64,000 nt of DNA from DATAZK01 sp965199805 (GCA_965199805.1 CBDATO010000001.1:2914001-2978000); one strand, 5' to 3'. Positions 54,566-64,000 are shown, counted from the first letter of the stretch. The notes: a model not told the origin generated them from the letters alone. A program made the numbers and translations.

Positions 54566-55993
54566 GGCTCTTCAAAGTTGAGGGGGATTTGGGCCCTCGA
54601 CACTGGTTGTCCGGCGTGATTGCCGGGTGCAGTGAAACCGTACTCGGCGGCGTTGGTTCTGCAGGTTCCTAAAGCCGAACGCGACTCTGGCGGCGTCTTT
54701 GATCAGCCGGTTGACACCTTCGGTGCCGGCGTTGGTCACGCGAGTCTCCAGGAAGCCGAGGATCTCAGGCCACCAGTCGTCGACGGTCTGCGCGAGCCTG
54801 CTCGCTTCGGGTAGGTCGGCGACGAGCACAACTTCGTGGAAGCGGTGCAGACGGTCGGCGATGGTGTGCCGGTCGCGGGCCGCGAGCAGCATGCGCAGCC
54901 GTTCCTTCACGGCCCACGCGGCGGCGATCTCCTGCGTCGGATCGCCGGCGGCGAAGGCCCCTTCCAGCCGTTGCAGCCCTCGGGTCGACAGCCGGTTCCC
55001 GGCCCGCAGCAGCAGCCGCCGATTGACCCAGGCCGGGTCCGATTTGCGGCCGCGACGCCCGAGCTGCTCCCGGGTCGCCCGCTGCCGCACGTCAGTGACC
55101 ATCTCGTTTCCCAGGCGCACCAAATGAAAGTGGTCGGCGACGATGCGGGCTTGCGGCAAGGTCTGCTCAACAGCGCGGCGGTAGGCAGCGCACGGGTCGA
55201 TCGCCACGATCTGCACCTGAGCCTTCCAGACATCGCCGCGGGCATCGAGCCAGTCGGTGACGGCGGCCGAGCTACGTCCTGCCGACTGACCAAGCAGCCC
55301 ACCCGTGCCGGACAGGTCCACAAAGTTGGGTCTCGAACATCTGCAGCCGTATCCATCCGCCTGACGGCGATCGAGTCCAGCGGGGCCGTCCCCGCCGGGT
55401 CTCATCAATTCCCAGCACCCGCGGCGCATCCGGTTCGGTAAGCAGCTCATCGGCATGAGCGACGAACGCGGCGTGAGCGATCGGCCAACTCATCGGCAAC
55501 TTGGCCGTCACCGCCGACACCGACTGGCCGGACCCGATCGCCGCACCGGCAGCGCGCCGGCACCGGCCGGTGAGGCGAGTTCCGGCCGGTAGCTCATCGA
55601 TCTGTTCGGTGAACGCCTTACGCGGACACCAAGGCTGCACACACCGGTACTGCCGCTTATGCCAGCGCACCGCAAGCGGCGCCTCGCCATACGGCAGGTC
55701 CTTCGGCCGGGTCGTGCGCCGCTGGCGCAGCACAGTCGAGAACATCCCACATGCCGGGCAGGCCGACGCGTCCGGATCGGTGGTCACCACATGCACGACG
55801 CGGACGCCGTCATCGTCGTGTTCGACCCGGTCAACAGCTACTCCGGGCAGGCCGAACAAAATCGTCGTACCGTTTTCCACGCTCGCGGTTCCTTTCACCA
55901 GCTGCTTCAAACACAGCCAGTGTCAAGGGACCGCGAGCCCTCAGCTCACAACACGAACATCGTGTCCCGCTTCCCCCTCAAGTTCGAAGAACC
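54566..55993 (-). mobile_element. ISL3-family element b (1428 bp)
   Basis: Inverted repeats GGCTCTTCAAAGTTGAGG and, complement, GGTTCTTCGAACTTGAGG are flanked by the 8-base duplication ACTTCAGC (54558-54565 and 55994-56001), which restores the ATPase gene start when one copy is removed. It is nearly identical to ISL3-a. Confidence 0.92.
54572..55880 (-). pseudogene. ISL3-family transposase b, one-base insertion
   Basis: The gene parallels ISL3-a from MENGTTILFGLPGVAVDRVE to the end. An extra C in a CC run near 55327 shifts the frame at FETNFVDL, read here as FETQLCGP. The downstream half is open in the other frame, with QIVAIDPCAAYRRAVEQ and DHFHLVRLGNEM. The damage is recent, because almost no other differences from ISL3-a are visible. 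Confidence 0.9.
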
Positions 55994-56300
55994 ACTTCAG
56001 CTTCTCGATCACACCTCTTTGTCGATGGAGTTGTGGTCGCTGCCGCCGTCCGTGCTGTCGGGGGATCTGCGGCTGCCGGGGAAGTTTCTGGCCGTCGGGG
56101 AGTTGGGATAGCGGACTCGTTCGGCGAGTTCGGCGGTATGTTGGGTTTCTACCTGGCGCAGGTAGTCGATGTCGGTCGCCGCCGCCGGCGGTGGGGTGGT
56201 GTCGTCGGGTCGGGCTATCTGATGGACGTGCCAGTCGTTGCGGTTCGACACCGCGGCGCCCATCGGACGGCGGTGCCAGCAAACGGCGATGCTCGTGAGG

Positions 56301-56391
56301 TGCTGACCGAGGGCGGCGCGCCATCGACCTAGACGTCCCGCGGGACCGGTCCGGCACGTTCGACCCGCAGCTGGTCCGCAAAGGCCAACGG
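56301..56391 (+). repeat. Inverted 91-bp fragment of the IS256 transposase gene
   Basis: This plus-strand piece (LTEGGA... then TFDPQLVRKGQ) matches, in opposite orientation, a segment of the IS256-d transposase at about 57455-57560. It has no ends of its own and lies between the transposon relic and IS256-d. Confidence 0.75.
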
Positions 56392-56483
56392 GCTATGGCC
56401 CAAAACGCCTCATGTGCGATGGTGAACGTCCCGGCGGCCCGGGCCAGGACCAGCGCGGTCGCGCCGCGCAGCGCGCGGGCCTG

Positions 56484-57893
56484 TCAGCGTGTCTGTGTAA
56501 GTGCGTGACCGGTTGTCATGGTGTCAGGGTTGTCAGGTCAGGTGAATGCGACCGGGGAACATGAGGTCGAACTGGTTGAGGGCGGTGTGCCAGGCGGCGA
56601 TGCCGGTGCCGCGGCCGGCGGTCATCTTGGTGCGGGTGACGTCAAGGTCGCGGCAGCCGAGGTAGAGCAGCTTGATCAGTGCGTCATCGGTCGGGAAGTG
56701 ACCGCGGGTCTTGCTGATCTTGCGGAGCCAATAGTTGATGCTCTCGATCATTTCGTCGTGTAGATGATCCGCCGGACCTCGGGCGGGAACGCGAAGAACG
56801 GGATGACCTGCTCCCAGGCGGCTTCCAACTGCCGGCGGATCGCCGGGTATTCACGTCCGACGTCGGAGTCGCACCAGGCGTCCAAAGCTTCGCGGGCCGC
56901 CTGCCCGGTCGGCGCCTTGTAGATCATCCGCAGTTGTGCGGTGACTCGTTTGCGGTCCTTGTAGTTCACCCACCGCAGGCTGGCCCGGGTCAGATGCACG
57001 ATGCAGGTCTGCACGGTCGCCCTCGGCCAGACCGCCTCGACCGCGGCGGGCAGGCCCTTCAGTCCGTCGCAGACGACGATGAGCACGTCGCCGACGCCGC
57101 GGGCCTTGAGCTCGTTCATCACCCGCAGCCAGAATTTGGCGCCCTCGGTCGTCTCGACCCAGATCCCGAGGACTTCCTTCTTGCCGTCGACGTCGACCCC
57201 GACGGCCCAAATGAGCGGCTTTGTTCACGACCATGCCGTTGTCGCGGACCTTGCAGACGATCGCGTCCAGGAACACCACCGGATAGACCGGTTCCAGGGC
57301 CCTGGACTGCCACTCCTTGACCTCCTCGAGCACCGAGTCGGTGATCTTGGAAATCAGGTCCGGGGAGACGGTGACGTCGTAGATCTCGGCCAGGTGGTCG
57401 CGGATGTCGCGGACGGTCAGGCCCCGGGCATAGAGCCCGATCACGATCTTGTCGATGCCGTCCAGACGCCGTTGGCCCTTGCGGACCAGCTGCGGGTCGA
57501 ACGTGCCGGACCGGTCCCGCGGGACGTCCAGGTCGATGGCGCCGCCCTCGGTCAACACCCGTTTCGGGCTGGTGCCGTTGCGGCTGTTGCCCGACCCGTG
57601 ACCGGCCGGGTCATACGGCTCATAACCCAGATGGTCAGTCAGCTCCTCGGCCCAGCCCACGCTCGAGCACGGCTTTCGTCATCTGCGCCAGCAACCCGCC
57701 CTCGCCGAGCAGCTCAACGCCGTCGGCCCTGGCCTTTTCCACCAGCTCATCGGCCAGCTGCAAGTCAGGCGAACGCCCGCCCTCGCCGCGCTTCCGACGT
57801 CCCACCGTCGAAGTCTCCGTCATCGCGTGTCCTCTCCGAACCGCCCTTGCGGTTCAGGGTCAAGGTCACGCACTTACACAAAAGATCTGACAC
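56484..57893 (-). mobile_element. IS256-family element d
   Basis: The ends share TGTGTAAGTGCGTGACC as inverted repeats (left from 56484, right complement to 57893), next to TGTCAG. The element truncates an IS21 gene on its right. Relic a at 9.66 kb is the same type. Confidence 0.82.
56533..57823 (-). pseudogene. IS256-family transposase d, several frameshifts
   Basis: Order on the minus strand: LLGEGGLLAQMTKAVLERGL near the start, then HGSGNSRNGTSPKRVLTEGG, EPVYPVVFLDAIVCKVRDNG with the first Asp, LIVVCDGLKGLPAAVEAVWP with the second, VHLTRASLRWVNYKDRK, and finally ESINYWLRKISKTRGHFPTD after the Glu region. Frame changes occur near 57650, 57210 and 56750, so the protein cannot be made as one chain. 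Confidence 0.9.
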
Positions 57894-59108
57894 GCCCCAG
57901 CGCGCCGGGCTTACGGACCAGCACCTCCAGGTAATGATCCAGGAGCGGCGTTTCGCTGCCCCGCACCGTCGCCCGTGCATGGATCGCGACTGCCTGCGAC
58001 CTTCGAACAGCAGCAGCTCCGAGGCCCGCAGCACCCCGCGGATCTGATGGCCGATCAGGCGGGCCGGAACCGAGTAGTGGCATTGCCGGACACAAACCCG
58101 CGAGTACCGATCGACCCGCGGACTGACCGCCAGCCCCGTCTCAAACGCCTCGGCCGGCAACGGCCGCAGCAGGCCGGCTTCGAACGCGAAGTGCTGCCCG
58201 ACGCTGGTGCGGTTGCCGATCCGACGGGCGTCGTCAGCAAGGTCGTAGCCGGCCAACAGACTGTCGAGCTCGGCCAGCGTGTCGACTTTGGGGACCGGGA
58301 CCAGGTGGTTGCGCCGGAACCGGCCGCCCTCACCCTCCACGCCGCCCTTCTCATGCGCCCCCTCGACACCGGGATGGCAGTAAAACGCCTCGAAGCCATG
58401 ATGGGAACGAAACGCCACCCAACGCCCCGACTCGGTGCGGTTGCGGCCGAACAGCACCCGCGACACCGCAGCTATGAGGTTGTCGTAACGGATGTGGAAC
58501 ATCGGCGTCCCGCCGAACACCTCGAAAGCAGCCTGGTGGCCTTCCAGGAACGCCTCCTGCCCTTGGGTTGCGTAGGCCCGATGGACAGCCTTGCCGGAGA
58601 ACGACAGCCGCATGGTGAACAAGAAAACCTTGGTGCCGACCCCCGCCAGGTCGATCCACAGATCCGCGAAGTCGACCTCGCCCTCGGCGCCCGGCTCATG
58701 GGTCTGCGGGACGAACGCGTCCTCCGGCCCCTTGCCGGCCGCCGCCCAGATCTGCGGCCGGCGTTTCGCGACGTAGTCCCGCACCGCCGAATAGGTCAGA
58801 TCGGTCAGCTGATGCTCATCCACGAGCCGCGCCAAGATCCGGCGGGCGGTGTGACGCTGCTTGCGCGGCGCGGTCAGATCCTCAGTCAGCATCGCGTCGA
58901 TCAGAACCTTCGCCGGATCCAGCTTCGGAGCCGCCCGCACCGGCGTCTTCCGCTCCGGCGGCACCGCATTTAAAAGCGCCTGCCGAACCGTCCGCCGATG
59001 CACCCCGTACTTGTCCGACAACGCCCGGACCGACAACTGCTCCACCCGGTCATCGCGACGTATCGCCTCAAACAACTCCACCCTCGACCTCGCCACTCTC
59101 TGCCCCAT
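57894..59108 (-). pseudogene. IS21-family IstA transposase, 3' truncated
   Basis: From ATG 59108 the frame gives MGQRVARSRVELFEAIRRDD, a helix-turn-helix (LSDKYGVHRRTVRQAL) and an rve core with GEVDFADLWIDLAGVGTKVF, RYDNLIAAVSRVLFG and GAHEKGGVEGEGGRFRRNHL. A frameshift near 58020 shows the tail (LLDHYLEVLVRKPGAL) in another frame, and IS256-d then cuts it. The IstB ATPase gene is missing. Confidence 0.88.
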
Positions 59109-59148
59109 CCCGAACGCCGCCAGCAACACGGCGAGCCTTCTGGGGTGG

Positions 59149-59237
59149 GGCCAGATCAGACCGTCACAACACCCCCCGGCGTGTCGGACATGGAGCCAAA
59201 TCAGACCGTCACGGTGGGGCCAAATCAGACTGACAGG
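59149..59237 (-). repeat. IS21 terminal multiple repeats
   Basis: Three direct copies of the type GGGCCAAATCAGACCGTCA lie at about 59152, 59190 and 59217, the last ending the element at 59237 (TGTCAGTCTGATTTGG on the minus strand). Such tandem end repeats are the IstA binding sites of IS21 elements. Confidence 0.75.
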
Positions 59238-60040
59238 CCACCCGCCGGTCGACGACCTTCGCGACCGGCATCGTGGACCTGACCGGTCAGCGAGCCCGGC
59301 TGCTGGATGTCGTGCCGGGACGCTCCGCAACCGCGCTGAGCTGCTGGATCACTGCCCAGACGGCCGACTTTCGGGACGGAATCGGTGTCGCCGTGCTCGA
59401 CCCCTACCGGGGTTACGCCCGAGCGCTCACCCTCGGGTTGCCGGCCGCGGTGCGGGTGCTGGACGCGTTCCATCTCGTCCGGCTCGGCTACGCCGCAGTC
59501 GACGACGTCCGCCGCCGTGTCCAGCAAGAAGCCTTCGGTCATCGGGGCCGTCGTGGTGAGCCGCTCTATGGCATCCGCCGACTGCTGCGCCGCCGCGCTG
59601 ACCACCTGTCGTTCCATGCCTGGGACCGGCTGCTTGCCGGCCTTGGCGCCGGAGACCGCACCGAGCAAGTCGGCAAAGCCTGGATCGCCGCCCAGGACCT
59701 ACGGCTAGTGCTGCACGGCTCGGCCGACCGTCGTCACGCCGCCAGCCGGCTGCATCGCTGGCTCACCTTCTGCGCCGATACAGGCGTGCCCGAGCTGCAC
59801 CGCTTGGCGCGCACCGTCGATGCCTGGCGGGAGGAGCTGCTCACCTACTTCGACACCGACGGCGCGTCCAACGGCCCGACCAAAGCAGTCAACCTGCCTG
59901 TCAAGAAGCTCAAGCGATCGAGGCACGGGTTCCGCAACGTCGACAACGACCGGCTCCGGCTACTGCTCAACTGCGGAGTCGAATGGAACACTGCCCCCAC
60001 GGCACGAATCCAAAGACGGCTACCACACTCAGCCGCGTAG
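59238..60040 (+). pseudogene. ISL3-family transposase c, 5' truncated
   Basis: The open frame is the C-terminal 260 residues of an ISL3 transposase: FATGIVDLTGQRARLLDVVP, GVAVLDPYRGYARALTLGLP with a catalytic Asp, RVLDAFHLVRLGYAAVDDV and KKLKRSRHGFRNVDNDRLRL at the end. The zinc-finger and first part are cut off by the IS21 end at 59237. It is a different subtype from ISL3-a and -b. Confidence 0.85.
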
Positions 60041-60045
60041 AACCT

Positions 60046-60215
60046 CGTTGACTCATCTGGATAGGGGTTCCAGGCCCCGTAAGCGGTCTGGTGAAGCGCT
60101 TCAAGCTCGATGGGTGTGAGTCCGCCCAGGACGTCATGGCGGCGTCAGCGGTGGTAGGTCTCTTCGATCCCAGGCAACGATCGTGAGGCACCGTTCCTCG
60201 AGGGTCTGCCACCGG
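60046..60215 (-). pseudogene. IS3-family OrfB C-terminal relic e
   Basis: Shifted minus-strand frames give RRWQTLEERCLTIVAWD and then DVLGGLTPIELEALHQT, the tail of an IS3 integrase. Nothing upstream of it is recognisable. Confidence 0.6.
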
Positions 60216-60663
60216 CGGCGGTTGATGACGTCCTTGGTAGCAGGCTGCCGAAGGACTCTAAGGCAGTGTTTCGCGCAAGCTCAACCCTGCCCGCCCATCG
60301 ACACGGACAGCCCGGCGGCGCGTAGGTCGCAGCCCTTGACAGAGGAGCGGAATCGACCGGCTTCAACTGGTGATCTCAACACCGACTCGTTATCGCGCGA
60401 TCATTCGTCAGCCAGCGGGGCCTTCGCTACAAGTTAGGTGCTCGTCGTGCGAGCCGAGGGAAGGACGCGTCGACTGACGACACTCAATGTTCGGTCGGTG
60501 AGGCGATGGCGAAGCAAGGGGGCCGCTCCCGTCGGGTTTCGCGCGATCAGAGCACCGAACCCAACGGGCCAGTTGTTCAGCGCGACGGGACCGTCGAGAC
60601 CGCGTGACGGCCACGGCTGCCCACCCCCGGGGTCGAGACCCGGTGTGGTGCCCAGTAATGAGC
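60216..60663. other. Intergenic, no gene recognised
   Basis: Frames on both strands are arginine/proline-rich and lack family resemblance. The stretch separates IS relics from the 3' end of the minus-strand acyl-CoA dehydrogenase gene. Confidence 0.45.
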
Positions 60664-61788
60664 TCAAGCTCCGATTTGCTGCGCCAGTAACTCTCGGTGG
60701 TAGGTCGGGTCGCCGAAGAACTGCTGTGAGCTGATGGCCCGCTTGAAGTACAGGTGGGCGGGGTGCTCCCAGGTGAAGCCGATGCCACCGTGGATCTGGA
60801 TGTTCTCGGCAGCACAGTGAACGTAGGCGTCGGAGCAGTATGCCTTCGCGAGGCTCGCCACAGGCGCCAGCTTGTCGTTCAGCTGCGAAGCTGCCCATAG
60901 GCCGTAGTATGCGGCTGACCTGGCCGACTCTAGTTCGACCAGCATGTCAGCGGCCTTGTGCTTGATCGCCTGGAACGACCCAATGGTGCGGCCGAACTGG
61001 ACGCGTACCTTCGCATACTCGACTGACATCTCCAGCACCCGCGCCGCGCCGCCGACCTGCTCCGCAGCTAGGCCCACTGACGCGAGTTGAAGCACCTGGC
61101 TGAGCACCGGCCAGGCGACGCCCTCGGGCCCGATGAGCCGGGCTGGGGTGTTCTCGAAAGTCAGGCGAGCCTGCTTACGCGTCTGGTCCAGTGTCGCGAG
61201 CGGCGCACGCGTCAGGCCGCTGGAGTTACCCTCAACGACAAAAAGGCTGACGCCGCCGCTGGTGCGCGCGGCGACGAGGATCACGTCGGCGGTGTGGCCA
61301 TCGAGTACGAACATCTTCGTGCCGGTGAGTGTCCACCCGTCATGGCTCTGAGTCGCCGGCAGTCTCACGCCGGGCTCGTCCCACCGGCCGGCGTCCTCGG
61401 TTAACGCCAGCGCGCCGATGCTCTCACCGCTGGCCAGGCGCGGCAGATACTTCTGCTTGGCCGCGTCGTCGTCGGAAAGCAGCAGCGCATTCGCTGCGAG
61501 GACGGCCGTGGCGAAGTAAGGCGCGCAAAGCAGCGCCCGCCCCATCTCCTCTAGTACCACGCCCACCTCGAGGAACGTGAAGCCCGCCCCGTCGTACTCT
61601 TCAGGGATCGCCAGGCCCTGCAAGCCGAGCTGCTCTCCCATCTGCTGCCAGAGGTTCGGGTCGTAGCCCTCGGTGGTCTCCATGAGCCGGCGGACCTCGG
61701 TCTCCGGCGACTTGTCGGCGAGGAAACCGCGGACGGTACGACGCAGTTCTTCTTGCTCGTAGCTAAAGGCAAAGTCCATGGCCAGCAT
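60664..61788 (-). CDS. Acyl-CoA dehydrogenase (FadE family, lacking canonical Glu)
   Basis: The 374-residue flavoenzyme begins MLAMDFAFSYEQEELRRTVR; the second Met (61779) is equally possible. The N- and middle domains are normal (PEEYDGAGFTFLEVGVVLEE, SIGALALTEDAGRW), but the middle signature is shortened (ALTEDAGRW for TEPxAGSD). The C-terminus reads HGGIGFTWEHPAHLYFKRA and SSQQFFGDPTYHRELL, where homotetrameric enzymes carry the catalytic EGT. Such proteins often form heterotetramers with a partner that supplies the base, as in the sterol-degrading ChsE complexes. No partner gene is adjacent, although the dehydrogenases elsewhere in the window are candidates. Confidence 0.88.
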   Translation of the reverse strand: MLAMDFAFSYEQEELRRTVRGFLADKSPETEVRRLMETTEGYDPNLWQQMGEQLGLQGLAIPEEYDGAGFTFLEVGVVLEEMGRALLCAPYFATAVLAANALLLSDDDAAKQKYLPRLASGESIGALALTEDAGRWDEPGVRLPATQSHDGWTLTGTKMFVLDGHTADVILVAARTSGGVSLFVVEGNSSGLTRAPLATLDQTRKQARLTFENTPARLIGPEGVAWPVLSQVLQLASVGLAAEQVGGAARVLEMSVEYAKVRVQFGRTIGSFQAIKHKAADMLVELESARSAAYYGLWAASQLNDKLAPVASLAKAYCSDAYVHCAAENIQIHGGIGFTWEHPAHLYFKRAISSQQFFGDPTYHRELLAQQIGA

Positions 61789-61789
61789 G

Positions 61790-62009
61790 CTAGCCCGGTC
61801 GTTGTACTAGCGACCTGATGTTGGTGGTTCGACACGGCCAGGTTTGGATGCGCCGAGGCGTCCGTTCTGCTTGAAATTTGGCATATCGAAGGTCATCAGT
61901 CCCGAGCGGAAGAGGTAACTTGCTGATCCACTTTGGCGCGTGCTGCTCGAGATTGGGTTGTCTGAACCGGACTGATCTTCCTCGAGGCTTTAAGCCCAAG
62001 GCTAGGGTC
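61790..62009. other. Intergenic; likely IS3 left end at its right side
   Basis: The stretch has no gene. TGAACCGGACTGATCTTCC at about 61960-61980 may be the left terminal repeat of the IS3 whose OrfA relic follows. Confidence 0.35.
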
Positions 62010-62320
62010 ATGAAGTCATCGCGGGGGTCGAAGCACTCATACCCGAAGTGATATCCACCCGAGCTGAAGGAGCGGGCGGTCCGCCTGGTGGAGCAGACGA
62101 TCACCGAGTCGGGTGGCAAGGCTGGCGTCATCAGCCGGGTCGGGATCGGCGATCAGTCGCTGCGCATTTGGGTGCGTCAGGCGCAGATCGACTCGGGCCG
62201 CCGGACGGCCTGAGCAGCGTAGAACGGGTTCGAATAAAGGCGCTGGAGAAGGAGAACCGGGAACTGCGCCGGGCGAATGAGATTTTGAAGTCGGCGGCGG
62301 TTGTCTTTGGGCCGGGAGCT
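62010..62320 (+). pseudogene. IS3-family OrfA relic f, host of a group II intron
   Basis: ATG 62010 starts MKSSRGSKHSYPK, followed by an in-frame stop, then PPELKERAVRLVEQTITESG with the helix-turn-helix VGIGDQSLRIWVRQAQID. Another frame continues ALEKENRELRRANEILKSAA, the leucine zipper. The similarity ends at 62320, where the group II intron begins. Confidence 0.8.
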
Positions 62321-64000
62321 GTGCGCCACGAGGTGCCGAGTTGATCGAGGGAAGGTCAGAGACCGTTCCTGTCGGGTCGTCGCAGCGGCTCGATGAAGCC
62401 TGGGGGCAGCTCGAGCCGGGAACGCCGGTGAGGGTGGCAAGCGGCCCTGACGAACGCGGAATGCGCTGGCCCTGCCAGACGGTGGAGGTCCGTGCGGCAA
62501 GACCAGGAGGTGCAACGCGAGTGATCCAGTGTTGACGCTTCGTATCAGCGAAGCCGGTTCGATCTGGCGGATATGGGCCGGTGCGCAGCGCGTGACCACA
62601 CAGTCGTCGTCGATGGTGACGGCGGTCTGGTGGTCAACGTCGAAGCCGTTTAGTTCCGACGTTGGGGAGGTCACGGTGAAGGTCTGCGGCGTAGCCCTGA
62701 CGATGCTGCCGGAGTAGAGCTGGGCACCTCGCTGGCTGATCGATCAGTTGGTGAACGTGGGAACCGTGCTGCATCCGCATCCGGTGCTCGTCCAGCCGGG
62801 GCGAGACGGGGGCAGGCTCGTTTCAGCTGATGGGTGCAGGGCGAGGCGGAGGCCTCGTAGTAGTCGCGGGCGTGACGACCCGACTTGAGAGTCCGGGAGG
62901 GCCGGACGCAGGGCGAAGGGGGCCAGCGAGTCGGCAGTGCGGATACTGGAAGGCCGGGAGTTCGTTGGTGAACATCGATGAGTCGGGTGAGGCGTTGACG
63001 CACGCCGAGCAGCGAGTACTGGGTATTCAGACCAAGCTGCACCGTTGGGCACGCGACAATTCTGATCGCAGGTTCGACGACCTGTTCAATCTCGTCACCG
63101 ATCCAGCGTTCCTGCTGGTGGGCTGGCATCGGGTGCGGGGCAATTGGGGCGCGAGAACCGCCGGGGTGGACGGCGCGACCGCGGCGCCCATCGTGTCGCG
63201 GATCGGAGTCGCCGATTTCGTCGGCGGGTTGCGGACCTCGTTGAAGGACCGTAGCTTCCGGCCGCTTCCGGTGCGGGGAAGCACGATCCCCAAGGCGGGC
63301 GGCAAGCTGCGCCGGCTGGGGATCGCGACGATCACCGACCGGGGGTTGGTGCAAGCGTCGCTGAAACGGGTGTTGGAGCCAATCTTCGAGGCGGATATCC
63401 ACCCATGTTCGTATGGGTTTCGTCCCGGACGCCGTGCCCAGGACGCGGTCGCCGAAGTGGTGTATCTGACCACGAAGCCACGCAACTACGGGTGGATCGT
63501 GGCTGCCGAACTACCGGCTGGTCCGGTATGCAGACGACTTGTGCCTGCCCATTCACGGCACCCGCGACGACGCCGAAGCCCTGCGTGAGCAGATCGCCGG
63601 GGTGCTGTCCACGATGGGTCTGCGCCTGTCGCCGGACGAGACCCTGATCACCCACATTGACGAGGGGCTGGACTTTCTTGGCTGGCGCATCCAGCGTCAC
63701 CGCAAACAAGGCACCAGCCGGCATTACGTCTATGCTCGTCCGGCCAAGAAAGCTCTGCGGTCGGTGACGGCAAAGATCAAGACGTCTGCCGACAGGTCGG
63801 GGTGCATCAGCCGCTGGATGACCTGTGTTACGCAGGTTCAACCCGGCGATCACAGGCTGGTGCGCTTACTTCCGGCCCGGCGCATCGTTGGCAAGCTTCG
63901 CCTACCTGGGCCACTACACGTGGACAACGGTCTGGCGCTGGCTACGACGCAAACACCGCCGGCCCATCTGGAAGCACCTGCGCCGCCAGTACTGCCATGG
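62321..64000 (+). mobile_element. Group II intron, 5' end present, 3' end beyond the window
   Basis: GTGCGCCACG at 62321 fits the 5' consensus (GTGYG) of bacterial group II introns and lies exactly where IS3 homology ends. The following 650 bases are structured and non-coding, as expected for the ribozyme domains I-III, and a reverse transcriptase frame begins at 62968. Domain V and the 3' splice site are not reached in this window. Confidence 0.75.
62968..63960 (+). pseudogene. Group II intron reverse transcriptase/maturase, internally deleted
   Basis: From GTG 62968 the frame has LGIQTKLHRWARDNSDRRFD, GWHRVRGNWGARTAGVDG and the RT motif RPLPVRGSTIPKAGGKLRRL, then HPCSYGFRPGRRAQDAV. At YGWIV (about 63505) roughly 100 codons, covering RT motif 3 to 4, are missing. 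Sequence resumes in another frame as LPNYRLVRYADDLCLPIHG with the catalytic YADD, followed by GLRLSPDETLITHIDEGLDF. A further shift precedes the maturase tail (AYFRPGASLASFAYLGHY in pieces, with KHRRPIWKHLRRQYC at the window end). The enzyme is inactive, so the intron could move only with help from elsewhere. Confidence 0.85.

Larger units (their letters stand above)
54145..56300 (-). pseudogene. Relic of the three-gene transposon (ATPase and transposase tail)
   Basis: The minus strand encodes, from 56263 to 56009, the end of the DDE transposase (ETQHTAELAERVRYPNSP) and, from about 56016, the ATPase start (IEKLK). This is interrupted at 56001 by ISL3-b and resumed at 54557 as HYGFSTT with the Walker region. 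The Walker A motif reads GEVGAGET, so the catalytic Lys is replaced, and frameshifts follow. The ATPase ends at about residue 140, close to citE. Homology to 15.8-16.5 kb is high. Confidence 0.85.

Overview
The window is a GC-rich actinobacterial accessory region. The gene content fits a mycolate- or Pseudonocardia/Frankia-type actinomycete: a RamB-like regulator, an acyl-CoA carboxylase epsilon subunit, FadD/FadE/MaoC families, GTG starts and a probable leaderless promoter. I cannot name the species. I count roughly 30 insertion sequences or relics from IS1380, IS481, IS3, ISL3, IS110, IS256, IS630, IS1182, IS21, IS30 and IS1634-like families, plus a three-gene transposon, an ISL3-derived MITE and a group II intron. 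They are nested up to three deep and surround small islands of catabolic genes. No rRNA, tRNA, CRISPR array or phage module was seen.

Layout. 0.2-2.5 kb: ramB-like regulator and a frameshifted hypothetical gene. 2.5-5.8 kb: head-to-tail pair of IS1380 elements sharing CTAA. 5.9-9.1 kb: leaderless-looking cytochrome P450, small ferredoxin and acyl-CoA ligase operon. 9.3-12.5 kb: IS relics. 12.7-14.0 kb: acyl-CoA dehydrogenase. 14.6-20.6 kb: an IS1380 split by a DUF6431/DDE-transposase/AAA-ATPase transposon, itself split by an IS481. 21.0-25.2 kb: Lrp/AsnC regulator divergent from a large indolepyruvate ferredoxin oxidoreductase-type gene. 26.3-28.7 kb: IS1380 and an IS1634-like relic. 28.8-31.0 kb: small hypothetical gene, decayed PQQ-propeller gene and Hsd4B-like enoyl-CoA hydratase. 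31.0-38.7 kb: nested IS elements. 38.7-41.0 kb: IclR regulator divergent from scoA-scoB CoA-transferase genes. 41.4-49.4 kb: IS1182, MITE, IS110, IS3, IS481 and IS256 wreckage. 49.4-54.0 kb: MerR regulator divergent from a tightly overlapped acyl-CoA dehydrogenase-carboxyltransferase-epsilon-MaoC-CitE operon. 54.1-60.2 kb: second relic of the three-gene transposon with an ISL3 inside, then IS256, IS21, ISL3 and IS3 relics. 60.7-61.8 kb: acyl-CoA dehydrogenase. 62.0-64.0 kb: IS3 relic hosting a group II intron whose reverse transcriptase is internally deleted.

How the genes fit together. The non-mobile genes are nearly all for CoA-thioester catabolism: activation (FadD), CoA transfer (ScoAB), alpha-beta dehydrogenation (three ACADs), hydration (Hsd4B-like and MaoC), carboxylation (AccD/AccE) and C-C cleavage (CitE), with a P450/ferredoxin pair for initial hydroxylation and four or five local regulators. 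From recalled knowledge, the MerR-linked operon plus scoAB resembles the M. tuberculosis Rv2498c-Rv2504c branched-chain (leucine/isovalerate) locus, but the biotin-carboxylase alpha subunit is not in this window. The most informative signals are structural: target-site duplications let several nested insertions be undone base by base, the three-gene transposon can be delimited by terminal repeats and target duplication, and several IS copies carry small internal relocations or inversions.
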